Assembly (NCBI RefSeq): GCF_036370855.1
Contig: NC_088099.1
Span: forward strand, 23,341,501-23,405,500
Direction of reading: 5' to 3'
DNA length: 64,000 nucleotides
Origin: Dromaius novaehollandiae
Lineage: Eukaryota; Chordata; Aves; Casuariiformes; Dromaiidae
This document shows positions 11,601 to 26,600 of the stretch, piece after piece; within the stretch, counting starts at the first letter, position 1, and each line of letters begins with the position of its first letter. A model generated the notes under the pieces. It had not been told where the DNA came from. It made no database searches and was given only the letters and a program-made list of their open reading frames with translations. Made by a program: the position numbers and the translations under genes.

Positions 11601-14600
11601 AGGTGAGTAATGAATGTTTTTTCTCCTGTAGTCTGGCATCTCTAGAAGTAAGTTGTCTCTTCAGCTGCTTACCACATTAGTAACAAAGAGCAACAAAATA
11701 CTTAATTTATGGCATTAGGAAGATAGCAGCCTTACAATAACTTTGATTTCTTGCACTGGGGCTGCTTCTTGGTAGAGGCATACTCACACTGGGATCTCCT
11801 GAAAATCTTGATTACTGCATCAAGAAAGGTTATGTGAATGTCAAGAAGAATGCTTACCAGCTCTAAAGGAATGACAAAAATCATATTTTTAGATTAAAAA
11901 AATATTTTCATGTATTTTAAAAGAATTTAATTAAATCAGTAGGAGGCATGCCTTCCTTCTGCAGTTATAGTCGAGCTCAGTAAAGCACAGGAAAATATAC
12001 TGGACAGGATAATCTTGCATTTTTTGTGGACTTGAAAGATCAAATGTTTTAGTAATTGTGTCCCTTTTCCAAATTATTTGAAAAAGAACTTGGTAAAATT
12101 GGCTCTTATTTTAATAACCAACTAGAGTGGCAATCTAGACATGGTTTTCCTTGGTGTAGTTAGAAGTTACTGCATACTTTATAATCTCCTTTTACAGTTT
12201 TACAACATGACAGTAAAAGATACTGAATCTGTTTTAAGACACTGGCTTAAGTAAGAATTAAGTAGGTGGCTAAAGGTTAGCTGCTTATTCAGCACTCAGT
12301 AATTAACTAACTAAAGATAGCTTACAGCTCTATATGGGAAAAGAAGAGGAACAATCACCTATATGTCATTATAATAGATAAAAGAAGATTGCAGTCAGTA
12401 AGACCTTTAAATGTATTGAAAAAGAATAGGAGCTTTTGTCTCGTTTCTACAGACAGTTACGTTACATGTTGCTATATAGATATAGCAAAAATACCTAAAT
12501 ATGTAAAGCAGTGATTTCTTTGTCTAGCTCGTAGTTGTTTGATCATTAGCTTTCTCATCTCCTGTTGGCCTCTTAATATGTTGACCTTCTGGTGTTGCTT
12601 AAACTTCAATATAGAGGAACTTTTATCTCTATAATTAGTTTGTAGCACAGACCTTATTCTTTCTTTTTTTGAACAGAGATGATTTTGCATTGCTTTGTGG
12701 GATTTTTACTCTAATGACTGCATAAACGTTTCATGGAGTGTTGGTAGTGAACTCCTAATAGTTAAAATCCATCTGTCCAAGGCTAACTGATACGTAAACC
12801 ATAACACATACCATATGCATAATTTTCTGTGTGCTATTTATTATATTCATGGTGAATTGCAGGTCATGGATTATTATCTAAATGTTTCTGATATCTCAAA
12901 ACTGCCACTAAGCAAACAGTTTTAATCTGTTCCTTTAAAATACATGTATGTGTATATGTGTGTGCTTTTGGTTTTTTTTTTTTTTTTTTCCAGTGAGAAA
13001 TAAGCCTTACCGGAAGCTTAGGAAAAATACCCTGAATTTATTTCTTATGTAATGCGTTTTTCTAAAATTTGTCTGCAACCTCCATTTACTGTTGTGATAA
13101 AGTCCTGTTCCTTTTTGCCAAAGCTCGCAGTTAAGTTACCACAATTCTGCTTTATAAGTCAGTTCACAGAAAACCTGCAGGCAAAGACTGCAAAACAAAA
13201 ACAACTGTATCTTCGTCCAAATTAAAAAGAGAATTCATTTGAGACACTGTTCTTTTAAGGTCTTCTGAAAAAAATCGTATGTTTTCACTTATTTAGATTG
13301 TAAGTACTTTTCAGGTGTGTAAATGCTTAATCTCTGAATTGCTTTGCCGTAGCTGGGGTAGAAAGAAATAGGATACAATGCTGACGATAACTGCTTGGTT
13401 GTTGGATTCATAGAGCGACAGATCGAACCAAAAGCACTGATTGAAAGTGTGTGCCATGACATTATTTGGTATCGTAGCCTAGGAGCAGTGATGCTGTTTC
13501 AAGGCTTTTCTGCATTTACGTGGTCAGGGTGCGGAAGTCTCCTTAGCTTTCATGAGGTTCTCCTCTGCAAAGCCCTTTTATTCAGTCTGTGATCAAAGAC
13601 CCGCAATTTGGACCTGTATAAAAATTTATCATGCTTTTTTCAGATCAGGTTAACACCTGAGCCATTTTTCTGTTCAGATGTTTTGTCATTTGAGAAGATC
13701 TAATATTTTTTCGCCTGTTTTTGATATTTTAATAATTTTTGAGGTATAAAGACTTAATGCCTAAATAATGACACTTTATTTGGCAAATGGATGGGGAAAA
13801 ATAACTAGTCAATATTTTGATGTGATCTGTTGAAAGAACCACGAACTACCACCTCTTTTCTGAAAGAGTGTTTAAATAAAAAAACCAAGATGGTGTATGG
13901 ATACTGAAATGATCGGTGGTTTTGATTCCGTGTCAAAGCAGTTAATGCATATTTGCATTCTATGGTTTGTCAAACATCAGGGAAGAATGAATTTATTAGG
14001 TCAAATGGAGATTAGGGAGTTTTTTACTAGATGGATCATGTGGTGGAAGTAATGGGATAGTTTGGTCTGAAGGAAGAATTAGAAGTATAATACAGTTTAC
14101 AACGCCCGAATTTCTTTTTTTCCCCCCCTTATTCAGGGCATATCACTGAAAGAATTTGACAGATTATCTTTTGATATGATTTTGATGAGTCCTCCCTGTC
14201 AGCCATTTACAAGGTAAGTATAGCACATTTGGAGAAAAGTGCTGTTGTTACAACATGTATTGTTAGAATGGAAATGTCTTCAAGACTGAAACTGTGTGGT
14301 TCATCTCTGCATCTTTGTCTTTTCAGGTAGCAGTGTTGTGGCCCTACTGACATGAGGTTACTGAAGTGGAAGAAATTCAACAATTTAAATTTTAATCACT
14401 GATCATTCTTTTTTAATGCATATTTTAAGTCAATTAAAATAATTAAGCTTGTTACAGCCTCTGGTTTGTGCTTAGTATTGCTTCTCTACCAGTGAAATTC
14501 AAAGAATTTGCCCTTTATGTGTGCTTTCTTTCCCTTTAATTATCAATCTGATCTTTCACTGGGGTAACTCCAGAAGAAGAACTGGAATTCCTCAGTTTTA

Positions 14601-17600
14601 TGTGTGACTAAGAATGGAGTGTGTTCTTATTTGTACATTGAAAATTGCACATGTGTACAAATAGTTAATTTTGAAGAATATTCCTATTTTAGCCTAGATT
14701 AAGAGGATCAGAGTCTGGATATACACATAGATTATGTTTTCTAAACTTTATATATATCATGACTTTGAAATAATTTTGCGGATGATAGAGACATCTTTGC
14801 TGATTAAGAACTGAACTTACTGGGTTCTTGTTTCTCAGATTAGTTTTAAGGTCGTATGTTTTGACAGCAGTGATCCCTAATAGATCAGTGGAGGAAGGAT
14901 TCTGTTGACTATGTTCATGCAGAGTAGCAGCTTCATGAAAAGTTCTGTAGATGCTGATGGAACTGCTTGTGTAAAAAAGCGTAACTCAAAGGAATACCGT
15001 CAGATCATAAAGAAATCCCTCCAAAGTGATGCTGATCTTTAAAAATGTGTCTGTGTGAACATGTGATGTGTATAGAAGTCCTTCCTTCAATTTTTTTTCT
15101 TGAGAAGAAAACTCAGAGAAGAAAACTGTGCTTGAGTAATTAATTTAGAGACATGCCAACACTCTTCTACCAAGATTTTATTCTTTTTAAGAGCTGATAC
15201 AAATACAAGTTAGAGAAACACAGGCCTGAAGCAACTGAGCCACATGAGCTGCCCAGCTTAGTGTTATGAATTTGGTCACATAAGCAAAGTTATTCACAAA
15301 GGGCTAAATCCTGCAAAATTTGAGTAGTAAGGCTTTAATTCATAGAAATCATGGAATACATTCAGTGTAAAATAGCTGGGAATTCCAAGGGAGTTCAGTG
15401 AGTTTTCTTGTGTGTTCAGAACCATCAAGAGTTTTGCTGGATAAGACCAGAATACTAAACACTTTGCAGATTGGGCAGTGAGTTTCATTATTGGATGCTC
15501 TCAGTTCTAACCTCATTTTGAGCTGATGGATTTCAGGGCAAACTTTCATTCCTTAGAGCACTTCTTAGGACACTGTTCCTGTGAGCAGGTCCTCGTGCCT
15601 GGACATGATACCTATACAAAATGACTTTCAAAACTCAAAGTGAAAAGCATCAGCATTCTGTAGAAAAATGAAAGTTGGATGATGGTATGCTCCAAGTAAT
15701 ACATGGGTGTTTTTTTATTCTTTCTCAGAATTGGTCTGCAAGGTGATGTATCTGATCCACGGACAAAGAGTTTTCTCTATATCCTTGATATTCTCCCAAG
15801 GTAGAAATTAACTTCTATACTAGTAATATGGTGTTAATCATTTATTTGCACATGATCACATGTAACTTATAAGTACTTGTCTTTTACTAACACCATTATC
15901 ATGTAGTTACTGTATATGTCTTCCTTGTGTGGTTTTCTTTTTTATTGTTTATCTGTTTAAACTGTGACTAAATGAAAAAGCTTGGATATTGTTTATTTTC
16001 AGTTATGTTCAGTTCAGCATAAAACTTCCATTGACTTTATTTAGAAGCAGGAGGAGGTAATATAACATTCTGCTAATGAGCATCATGGAAACATGAAAAT
16101 AGTTAGAAATGTCAGGTAAAATGCTTTGATTCAATATTTAGTCATCTTTTGAATAGGTAACATTTGGAAGGATTTAATTAAATCTCTTATTGGCTCCAAA
16201 ATGCAATACATCTTCCTTCCCCTTCCCTTCTTTCTGAGTCTCTATTCTGTCTCTTTGGTGCTGCTTCTAGGTATCTTGGGGCAGATTGTGTATTTTCTGT
16301 TTGTAGTACAATCTCTTGAGTAGTAATACTAAAAATTTCAAATAGGACCGAACTGTCTGAACAGTGCTCTTCTCTTTGTGTTCATCTGCCATTTTTGTCT
16401 GCTGGAAGCCCCAGTTCATAATGAAATAAGCATAATTATTGGTATTCGTGCAGTCCTTTTTGAAACAGTAAATCCAAACAAAGTGTCCATCACTGACCTA
16501 AATTGTTCTTATTGAGAGTGTTAAAAATCAGCTCCAAGTAATGCTTACAGTCTCCTTTGGGAAGAGATACGTAGTACTGTGAGCACCCTTTCTTGGGGAG
16601 CGGAGCAAGCAATTGCTCACTGAGATTGTCTTGCAGAAGTCTCTGCTCCTGGATTGAGATGTCCTTTGGGCAGCAATTGGCATCAACCTGGGAATATGCA
16701 TAATTTACAGTCCACCAGACATTTCCATTCTGACAGTCCTGCTTATGCTGGAGACTGAAAGGGCTGCTACCAATATATTCCTTTGTCAGTTAATCTTACT
16801 CTCAGAATTGGAGGAGGAGGAAGAGAGGTCTTGCTGGCTTGTGTTTTTTTTTTTTTCCCTACAAATTCTTTTTGTACAGAAAGAAACTAGTATGATCAAC
16901 AGACTTCCTCTCAAGCTGCTGTTAACCACTAGGAGAGGAGGGTCTCCATCCTTCTTCCAGAAACAGCTTTGCTGCAGCCAGCGGCACTAGTTGGATGCCC
17001 TAATTTCCCTTGTCATTAAGAGATGGAGAATATAGACACAAGTGAGTGATTTGGCTGAGATCACCCAAGAAATCTGTGACAGAAAACAGAAGAAATCCAT
17101 TTGACTAGATATTGTAGCCCAATGAATTAGACAAATTGTAGATACAAAGAGAGATTACTATTCTGCTTTTTGGTTAGAGACAGAAAAATAGGGAGATAGG
17201 TAGCTTTCCAAATGTTGCAAAGGATATTTTTGTTTGAACAAGGAATGTAACTCACACCTTCTGACGGACCTTTCAGAATGTTAAATTAAAAACAACAGAT
17301 AGTCTGTAACTTAATTATTTGTCAGAATATTAGCATCTTCCATATCCTTAAGGGACTCCTGACCTTAGTATTCCTCTCTATTAAGCCGAGGCAGTTAAGA
17401 GGATGGCTGTTTTGGGGACACTGTTGTGCACTCGTGGAAATGGTGCTTCCTGGTTTCTGTGGGCTTCACTGGATAAAGGGCCGAAGCTTTCCCTTCTCAA
17501 AACCAAAGCTTTAGACGCTGCAGGGCATGTGTTCTTCATCATGACGATGCAAAGGAACTAGGCTCGTCTGTGACGCTTTATCTCAGCACCCCATGAGACA

Positions 17601-20600
17601 CTCCTGACATCCCTTATCTCCCTTGGGCAGGTCATTTCTGTGAAGAAACAGTTTCTGTAAGCAGTCTGTAATATGTTCAAGATGGTGGTTTCTGCAGTTT
17701 CCCAGTTCCAATGGATTTGTGTTTTGCTGAGATAGTGTTTGTGTATGTTTTGGAAATGACATCTTTGCCAGATGTTGGCTTTGGAGTATTTCAGACCAAA
17801 AAAGGGAAATTCTTAATATAGGAATTTTCGTAGAACTTCACGTTCTAAATTGGAATAGTATGCATACAATTTGTGGAAACTATAAAATAATTTCCCATCC
17901 CTTTGGTGTTCCTACCTTATGTTCAGCCTTTTATAATGAAATGTAGCTTAAATGAGGCTCAAAGATAGCCTGGGAAGGCTAACATTAAAGGCAAGGAAAG
18001 GACAAGCTCAGGGCCTGGGAATGCTTGGGAAGTCTTTTGATGCCTCCAGCCAGTGAATATAGTCTGACCCAAATGGTCTGGATACTATCTGTTTATTGTG
18101 CCCAAGCCATAACCCACTGAAATCTAATGCTAAACCATCAAAGTTTGCCAGTTTTACAGACATAATATTAAAACCTGCCAAGTACTTAACACGTCCTCTT
18201 TGTGCAGTGATGATTTTCCTTGTCACCTGTTAATTCTGTACCAGCTTTTGCATTTCAGCCTATGTTCTGTATTCATTACTTTAGAAATAAGCTTCATAGC
18301 AGGTGATGGTGATGTTGTTTGGGGATAAACATACCAACAGATAGGTTCTGCTTTAGTTCCTTAATTCTTCTTGTGAATTTCTTTAATTGATGGAAATTAA
18401 GAATATGATAAAATAAATTCTGCTCTGATTTACATTAGTGCAAGTCTGAAGTCACTTACTGACTTAAATAAAGTCAGTAATGCCTCTTTCTGGCAGCATT
18501 AATATTCTGTTCCCATGTGTGGCATGCAGACTATGTCTATGTTAGTCTTACTAGATTATTAATTGGTACAGAGAATATTCCTAAACATTTGAATCTAAAT
18601 TGTCTATGCTTTGAAATTGTTAGAATGGTCCCTGGCACAGTTTTGGCAATATGCTGATACTGGAATGAACCTATTTCCAGACTTCTGCACTGATGCTGCT
18701 AAACGTCACGAGCCTCCTTCCCCTCCCCCTTCAAAATGAATAAGTTAATTATATAAAATTGAGACTATCTGCAATTTGAGCTCTGAAAATGTATTTCTTG
18801 AAAAAAGCAACTAAATGAATACTGATTCTGATATTACATTACTAAAGTTGAGGTCACATTTTGACATTGATTTCAGGTTTATGCGTTTTAAAAAAAAAAA
18901 AAGTTCCTGTTCCATGGATGAATGGTGATATTTTTTCCCCTTGACAATTATCTTGCCTATTATAAACTCAGTCTTTTGAATAATAATATTATGCTTTAGG
19001 AAATGAACAATGGTAAACATTTTCAGAAATGTGGTAGAGATGGAGTGTTAAGTACTCTATCCGAACAATAGCAATTTGATTTTTTTTGGAGGGGGGAGGG
19101 GAATTACCAACAGTCCGCGTTTTTAATTCAGTTGGGTATTACTTGATCTTGCCAACCTTTAAAGTTGAGATACATTTGTTAAGGATTGCCATTTGCCACT
19201 AACAAGGCATAGAAATATTTTGATCTTTCTTACAGCTAAGCAAATCTGTCTGATAATATATAATGTAGTTTACACCTAGCTCCTCTGGTCTGTTTTTCTT
19301 CCTGTAGGCTGCAGAAGCTTCCGAAATACATACTCTTAGAAAATGTCAAAGGATTTGAATCCTCTTCTGCAAGGTAAAGTCTAACTTATGCATGTTTTCA
19401 TTTTTAATTAAGAACACTTTCTTTAGGAGGTAAAAGCAGGATTTTTATTTCCTAAAATTTAAGTTAAGAAAGGACAGGGTGAGAGGAGACAGTTAGCAGC
19501 TGTGGGTTAAAAATACTTTTTTAAATTTAGGAATGAAAATGTTAAGATTTGAAAGGAACATGCTGAAAGATTATTTCTCTAAGCAGCTAAGATAAAATAT
19601 GTTATAACTTGAACAAGTTTACTCCGTTGTTCATCTTCCATGATCTTGTATCCTTCAGAAAGGGAGAGTATTTATTCATTTTCAAATAAAATAATACTGT
19701 GTGTAGCACTCAGACTTTGGGTTTTTTATGCATGACAGGAGCTCATGGTATCTTGTTTTGAGATCAGAGAGGATTGTACTGGCTTTGTTCAGTACCTTTG
19801 TTGATATTAGATTGTAACTGGTTCGGTGTTGGCATCAAATGGTCCAGAGAGATGGTGTGAAAACAGTATGTAACTTTTGTTTGAAATACAGAAGAGGAAA
19901 GTTAGTGATAAGGTTACCTAATGACAGCAGGAGCATTCTGCTCACTTGTGGGCAAAGCAGGAGAGAGGGAGCTGTAGTTGTCTTTTTCACTTCTTGGAGG
20001 AATAGAGTAGGATCTCTTCCTAGCATTCCTTAAAGTACCAAGAGAGGGGCCAGCCTGCATATCATCATGCTCCTTAATTAATATGTCAGGCAGCTGGGAG
20101 GCGTGTCCAGCTCTCTAGCTGGTAAAAGCATGCGGAAGTCCTCTGTGAACACATACTGGAGATTCAAACTACTGCTGTAGTCTCTAAGATTCCCTGAGAT
20201 TTGCTTTGCTGGCCAGTGTTTGAAACAATTTGTAGCTCAGAAAACACACCAGACAAAATTCCCTTATGACACCTGGCAGAGCCAGATACAGGTCACAGCT
20301 CTTAATTTTTATGTAGTTGTAGCTTGCTACAGTCTGCATAGAATAGTAGAGACAAGTCTTACTAGGCATGCTTTCATTTCAATGGATTTTCCCATGTTTG
20401 TAGAATACAGTCCTGCCCCGCTTTTATTATCAAAGCTACCAATTTTTGTCATCCTTTGAATCATCACTCTTACTAGCCTTGGCTGATGCCAAGTACATGA
20501 ACAGAGGGAAGTAGTGAGCTACCTGTAGCAGTTTTAATCTCTTATTTTATAGTCTTGCCTTCTGGTTATTTTCCTTGCTGACACACTGAGTACTCTTCTA

Positions 20601-23600
20601 GAGATGGGCTATTTTTTGAAGGGGTGTTTCCTCCAAAGTAGTTATGGGATGCCTGTGAATGTGTGTCAGTCTTTGTTGGCTATAGTAACACCATATGAAC
20701 ATAGGAAGTTGTCTCCTCAAACAGAAATGGATGACTTCATACCTGTAATTCTCTGGTTCTCTCAGTGAATCTAATGAATGTCTTAGTACTTAAGGGATTG
20801 CATTTCATGTGTTTTTATTTAGGGTGAAAAATGGCCTAAAGGGTGTATAAGTGCTTATGAGAGGAGTAATTGCTTTTTGATTCTTCTCACTGCCAGAAAT
20901 GAACTTTTGAAAACACTAGAAACATGTGGATTTAAATGTCAAGAATTTCTCTTGTCTCCAACCTGTGTAAGTACTAATATCATTTTAACTTTTCAAACTG
21001 TACTGAGCCTAGGGACATTTGAAAATGATTTACTGTATTGGAAAACAGAGCAATACCCAGTACTGAAGACATTCTTCTGAATGAGCGAGCCATCTGGCAT
21101 GGCTTCTGATATTGCCAAAATCATGCTGTTGTTACTGTTGAGGTCCCAATTGTGTATTGCTTTGCAACCATTGTTATTTTTTAGATAGGCATGAATTTAC
21201 ACTATGACCAGGAAGGTAGTTTTCGCAACAGGAGCCTCATGACTTCAGAAGTGCTGATGCCCATGATTTTTCCAATGCAGAAAACTTGACTGTGTTATCT
21301 GTGGGAGAAGGGGCTCTGTTTGAGTGCTTCCCTGGCAACTGCAAAAAGAACTAAGGGAGAGTTAAGTTGTGTAAGACTAAGTGGAATTGATGGAGTGCTA
21401 TATCTATTTGAGAGAAGCTTATAAAGAGTAGATTGAAAATCAGTTGTGGTACATTTGTTTCATTGCTAGATGTCTTATATAGTTCCATGTTTAATATGGC
21501 AGTGAAACACCTTTTTGCTTCTTTGTTGAAAGTGTCTGTCCCAAGAAACTGTGATGATAATGCCATTTTTCTTCTTACCTCACATAAAAAGTTTGTTTAC
21601 ATTTCTGTTCATTTACAGAGAAAGTCAAAACCATGAAGAAAAAAATATTTACTTGTTTGTTTGCTTGAGCATGCTTAGTCATGGAAGTTATGTTCATGGG
21701 TTCAGTACAAGTGCTTAGATATTATCAATTAATTTTGATAGCTTGAAAATGGCAACATATTTTAGTGTGACAGTTTTATTATGGTAAATAATGGTATATA
21801 ACTTGTATGACAATATAGATCACTTCTATTCTTTTTATCACATGGACTAAAGGCTTGTGGTTTTTGCTTACAGCTTGGCATTCCTAATTCTAGGCTGCGA
21901 TATTTTCTAATTGCAAGGCTTCACCCAATGCCATTTTCCTTTCAAGCTCCTGGTGAGGTGAGTCTAATTTCTATTAGTTGAATTTGCTTTGTTTTATGAA
22001 GATTGAGGGTTAAATTTTCAGTTTAGTGATGTGGGGAAGAATGGCTGGACAGATAAGGGGGTATTAACACAAACGTTATAATCTGTCTTTTTTTTTTTTT
22101 TTTGCCCTGGATGCTGAGTCTTCTAAGGACTGAAATGCCTGCTAGTGCCTTAGGTGGCTTAAAGCAATTCGGAGAAGTTTTTGGAGGCTATTAGCAGGCT
22201 AGAAAACAATGCATTTTGCTACCTTTCTCACAACCTTGGAAAAGTCCTTTTGTAAGAGTGATTATTTGCAATTGTTGCAATCATCAGTAAATCTTGATGC
22301 CAAAATCTTTTGAAATCTTCATAAAAATAATAGAGTTACTTGCTTTATTCTGAGCATCTCTGAAGGAATTCTTATTGCAGTTTCTGCAGTTGAGTTGTTT
22401 ATTGCAGTATCAAATTAAGTTCTTTAATTTTTCTCACAATTTGTTACAACTTAGATATTGACAAAGTTCCCAGATCAAGATCTAAAAGACTTAATCAAGG
22501 ACAAAGTTGCTGACAAACTGGATGAAGCTAGTTCTTCCTTGCTTTCTAAAGAGAAGAATTTGGATCCAAGTGTTGGTCCTGATTGCAGCAGCAAGAAGAA
22601 CTTACCAAAGGGGGCCTTTCTTTTTAAGCTTGAAACAGCAGAAGAAATGGAAAGGAAGCACAGTCAGGACAATGATTCCTCTATTCAAATGCTAAAAGAT
22701 TTCCTGGAAGAGGATAATGAAGAAATGAGTCAGTATTTCCTACCACCAAAGTCCTTATTGCGCTATGCTCTTTTGTTAGACATTGTTAAACCCACCTGCC
22801 GGAGATCCACATGCTTCACAAAAGGGTGAGTTAAAAAGAAAATCTGTTGCTGAATCCTGTTCTGAAACTTGTGTTTTTACTTGCATACTTTAAAAACAAG
22901 GAGAGCCATTTCATCAAAAAGACAGGCCTCTCTGGAAAAAAAAAATTGCTCTAATATAGCATGCTTCCTCATCCAGTAGAATGCCAGCATGAGAATCTGT
23001 CTGGCAGAACATCATATGCCCACTCTAAAAAAGCATTCACAAAAGACAGTGCCATTTGTTGTTGACCTTCACAGAAGCTTAATTACCCCTGCAGAAATAT
23101 GGTTTCAGCAGACTGGGTATAGTACTGATTCATTAATGAATTTCTTTATATTGCTCACTGAAATTATAAAGTGTTACGTATGACAGATCCATTCCTCATT
23201 AAAACCATCTCCACTGTGCATTTTATTGATTTCTTGGATTTTTCAGCTTTGTAGGTCGGAAGAGCTGTGGATGGGCTATCTGTCATAAAACCAGTTAGGT
23301 GTCTGCATTGCAAATCATATTTGCTGGAGCAAAACATCCAGTGCTTTTATGTCTCGTAGTTTTCTCATTTGTACATTGGAATTTTAGGGCTGACTGACAG
23401 ATTGTTGAATGTCCTGAAATCCCACTAATCGAGGTTCAGGAGCTTTTCAGCTAAATGCATTTGTATTGCAAAATGCCAGTTGGAGCCTGGAAGTTTGTAG
23501 CAAATGTTAATATCAGTGAATTTTTCAAATTAGACAGTTTTTTGGAATTCTCAAGAAGTTTCAACAAAATGGCTTTTAGTTGATGACTTAAAGTTAATTA

Positions 23601-26600
23601 CAACAAGTTGGGTTTTTTTATTAGTAGAAATTAAAATGGCAGATGGTGTAGACAGAATTCCTGTAGATTCTGTGATTTCAACTTTTTGATGATATAAAGG
23701 CTGAAAAAAACCCAAAATTTCAAAATTTCGGGAGCAGGAAAGCTCTTCCCCCAGCTCTGATTAACATAAGCCTTTTTTGCCCTTGCTGTTTTGAGTTGCA
23801 GGGCATTCAGCATCTTGTAGGATCTATTTCTTAACTAAAATGGTTAAGATAAATAAAATAAAAACCTTAGGCCAGAATGATGCCTTGTGTATCTCATTTG
23901 TCATATGTGTCATCAAAAATAAATTCTGCACTTGTGGTTCCACTAGAATACGTCATGGCATTTTGTGGTCATGTTTATCAACTTCACACTGAAGGAGTCT
24001 GCTGAGTTGGAAATCTGAAGTCTTTGTATATAGTGGTGGGAAATCTGGCCTTGAACATGAGTGTTACCCTTATGCTGATTTAAAAGGAGTCAGGCCAGAT
24101 ACTTGTGGTAGTTCTTCTTGGCTCAGAATGTAAGAGTCTGAGTTACTGTCTTTGTTCCCTTTTTTATGAGCCTTTTGGAAGGAAGATTGCCAAAATGGTC
24201 CTCAATGTGGTCATATCATTTACAGCTCTGCAGAGAGACTGATTATAATTACGTTTCAGGCTTCATCCAAGTCAGTTTCTCAGATGAAGAATAAGTTGCT
24301 GCTGGATGTATTCTAGGAGTTGTTTTTGGCTTTCTCTGAGGCAAATTTGGGAAACAGGACCCTGAACGGAGCAGAGCAGTACTCTGAGTAGTATGGAGAG
24401 TCCCTTTGCTGAGATGCCTGTATGTGTCTTTCTTACGAGAGTCATGCTGATCACCAGCACTGAAAATGAGGAAAAATTGTTTTCCTTACTTGTGATTGGT
24501 GTTCAGAGATTTCCAGTAAGGTTCCCGTGCTAAGGATAATCTGGGTATGTTGCATCCATTGCTATTGCTCTTTCAAGAACCTCAAACACCAACAGTATAT
24601 GACCCTTCTGCTCTCTGCCTGTATCATACCAGTATGTCTTCTGAGGATTGAAATGCTTTGGTGCAGCACAGGGCAAAGTGCAATGGCCTGTGATATGTGG
24701 GGGATCAAGCAAATGATCTTGTGATCCCTTCTGACCCTGGACACCAGGACAATTTGAACACGGTTGCTGAGTTCCTTGAGAGTATAAATACCACAGTTTC
24801 TCTTAGGAGCATCATTTATGGTGGCTGAAGTTGTGAGAGAGGCAATTGGCCATTTTAACAAACAGAGCAAATAAAAAGTATTTCTTTAGATATGATTATA
24901 TTGTATCTGCTTGTAAATTCTTGACGTGCTGTTGACCAGAGAAGCAATACCTTCTGAAACAGTGTAAAATTAGTGACAGAAACTATAACATTGTGGAAAT
25001 CATCTTTTTATTAGCCATAATACAGGACACAGAGTACCTAGAGATGATATATTATGTATGTGAAACTAAGAATTTTTTTAAAAGCTTGCAGAAACAAAGA
25101 AGAAAAAATCTTGAGTCAGGTAAAAATTTAAAAGACTGCAATTTCTTTCTTTATTATAACCGGTAATGAAATACCCAAAAATCAATAGATCATTTCTTAC
25201 TTTGGCAAGACTTCCTGTATTTCATTACGTTCTGAATCTCTTAGGAATGTTAATTTTTTCTGAAGTCAGCAGCTGCAATAATAAGTAATTAACATCCAGC
25301 TAACATTGGATATTTGCCCACATTTAGGTTAAAAAAAAAAAAAAAAACCCTGACCCACCCCCATTATTTATTTATAAAAATGGCAGTATGGTGATCTTCA
25401 TTTTTAACTGTGTTACATTATCTTTCTACACCAAATGGAATTTTCTGTGGGCAATTCCATACTCTAGTGCCAGTTATTTAGAGTGGAACATTTTATATAA
25501 CATGTATCCCATCGAAAAAGTCCTTTTTTTCCCCAGTAAAGGGAATAAAATACTAGTCTGAAATTTATCCTCATTTATTTATTTTGCCTCAGATATATTA
25601 ATCTGAAATATAAGATTAGATACCGTAAGAAGGATATCAAATTCCTCACTGCCACATGTATGCTACATTGTAAAACATGGTATTAGGGAGTTTTCAGAAC
25701 GCATCTAACCAATTAAATATTATGTATTTACAACACAGTTCAATTTCATGTGGGTTTTTAATCTGTATTAGTGTTTAGGCCCTTTTGTTCTGATGCTAAA
25801 TAAGATTTGCATATACTTTATTTAAAAAATGTGAGTTGGTCTCACTGAGATTGGAAGAACTACTCATAAACTTTTCTAACTGGAGAAGAAATTCTCAAGC
25901 TTGAGGTCTGGTGGGTCATTGCATCTGTGCTAAAGGGAGAATATTCATTTCTTCATTGTGGCGTTAGAAAAACTTGAAAGAAAAATTGTTCCAAGTGTGT
26001 TGGTGTAGAATGAGCCCAAAATGAAGTAAAAGACCCTGCACAGCTGTCTACAGATATGAAGAGAAGAATAAGGAATAGTATCTGTTAATGGTAGGTGCAA
26101 ACCACCTCCATCTGGTTCAGGAGGTGTTATGAAATTCTTCTACTGTGGAAAAACTGTCTGTTTCCCTGTCTCAGTCTCTTTCAGTTCAGGGCATTCATAT
26201 GCTATTGTTGTTTAGATCAGCAGAACATGTTTCTGAAAGCCCAGCAAGTACATAATTATATTTAAATGATAGCCTTGGAGAGACTATACAGTAAACATGT
26301 AGTTATGTAATCAACCACAAAAGATCTAAAAAAGCTATCATACGGTTTTATAATATCAGTTTACTTACTATTTAGTCAGGGTTTTTTTTGTTCTTGCTAG
26401 CTGCTCTGCACAGAAGCCTGACCATCTCCCTTCCCTTCCCTTTCTGGAAAATCCGCAAACAACCAAAAGTTAAATCTGACTGAATTGCTTTGTTCCTAAT
26501 GGAATGATACAAAACTTGTAGGCTCACCACTAATAGTCTACTCTCCCCCTTTAATGGTGGAAAGTCAGTTTGAACACCTAGGACCATTTTGCCTTTAGCA

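Noticed and set aside
12972-13020. A possible extra TRDMT1 exon after the T18-CCAG acceptor-like site
   Set aside because: Exons 2 and 3 already join in frame with no residue missing against the family, and the sequence after CCAG has no coding character.
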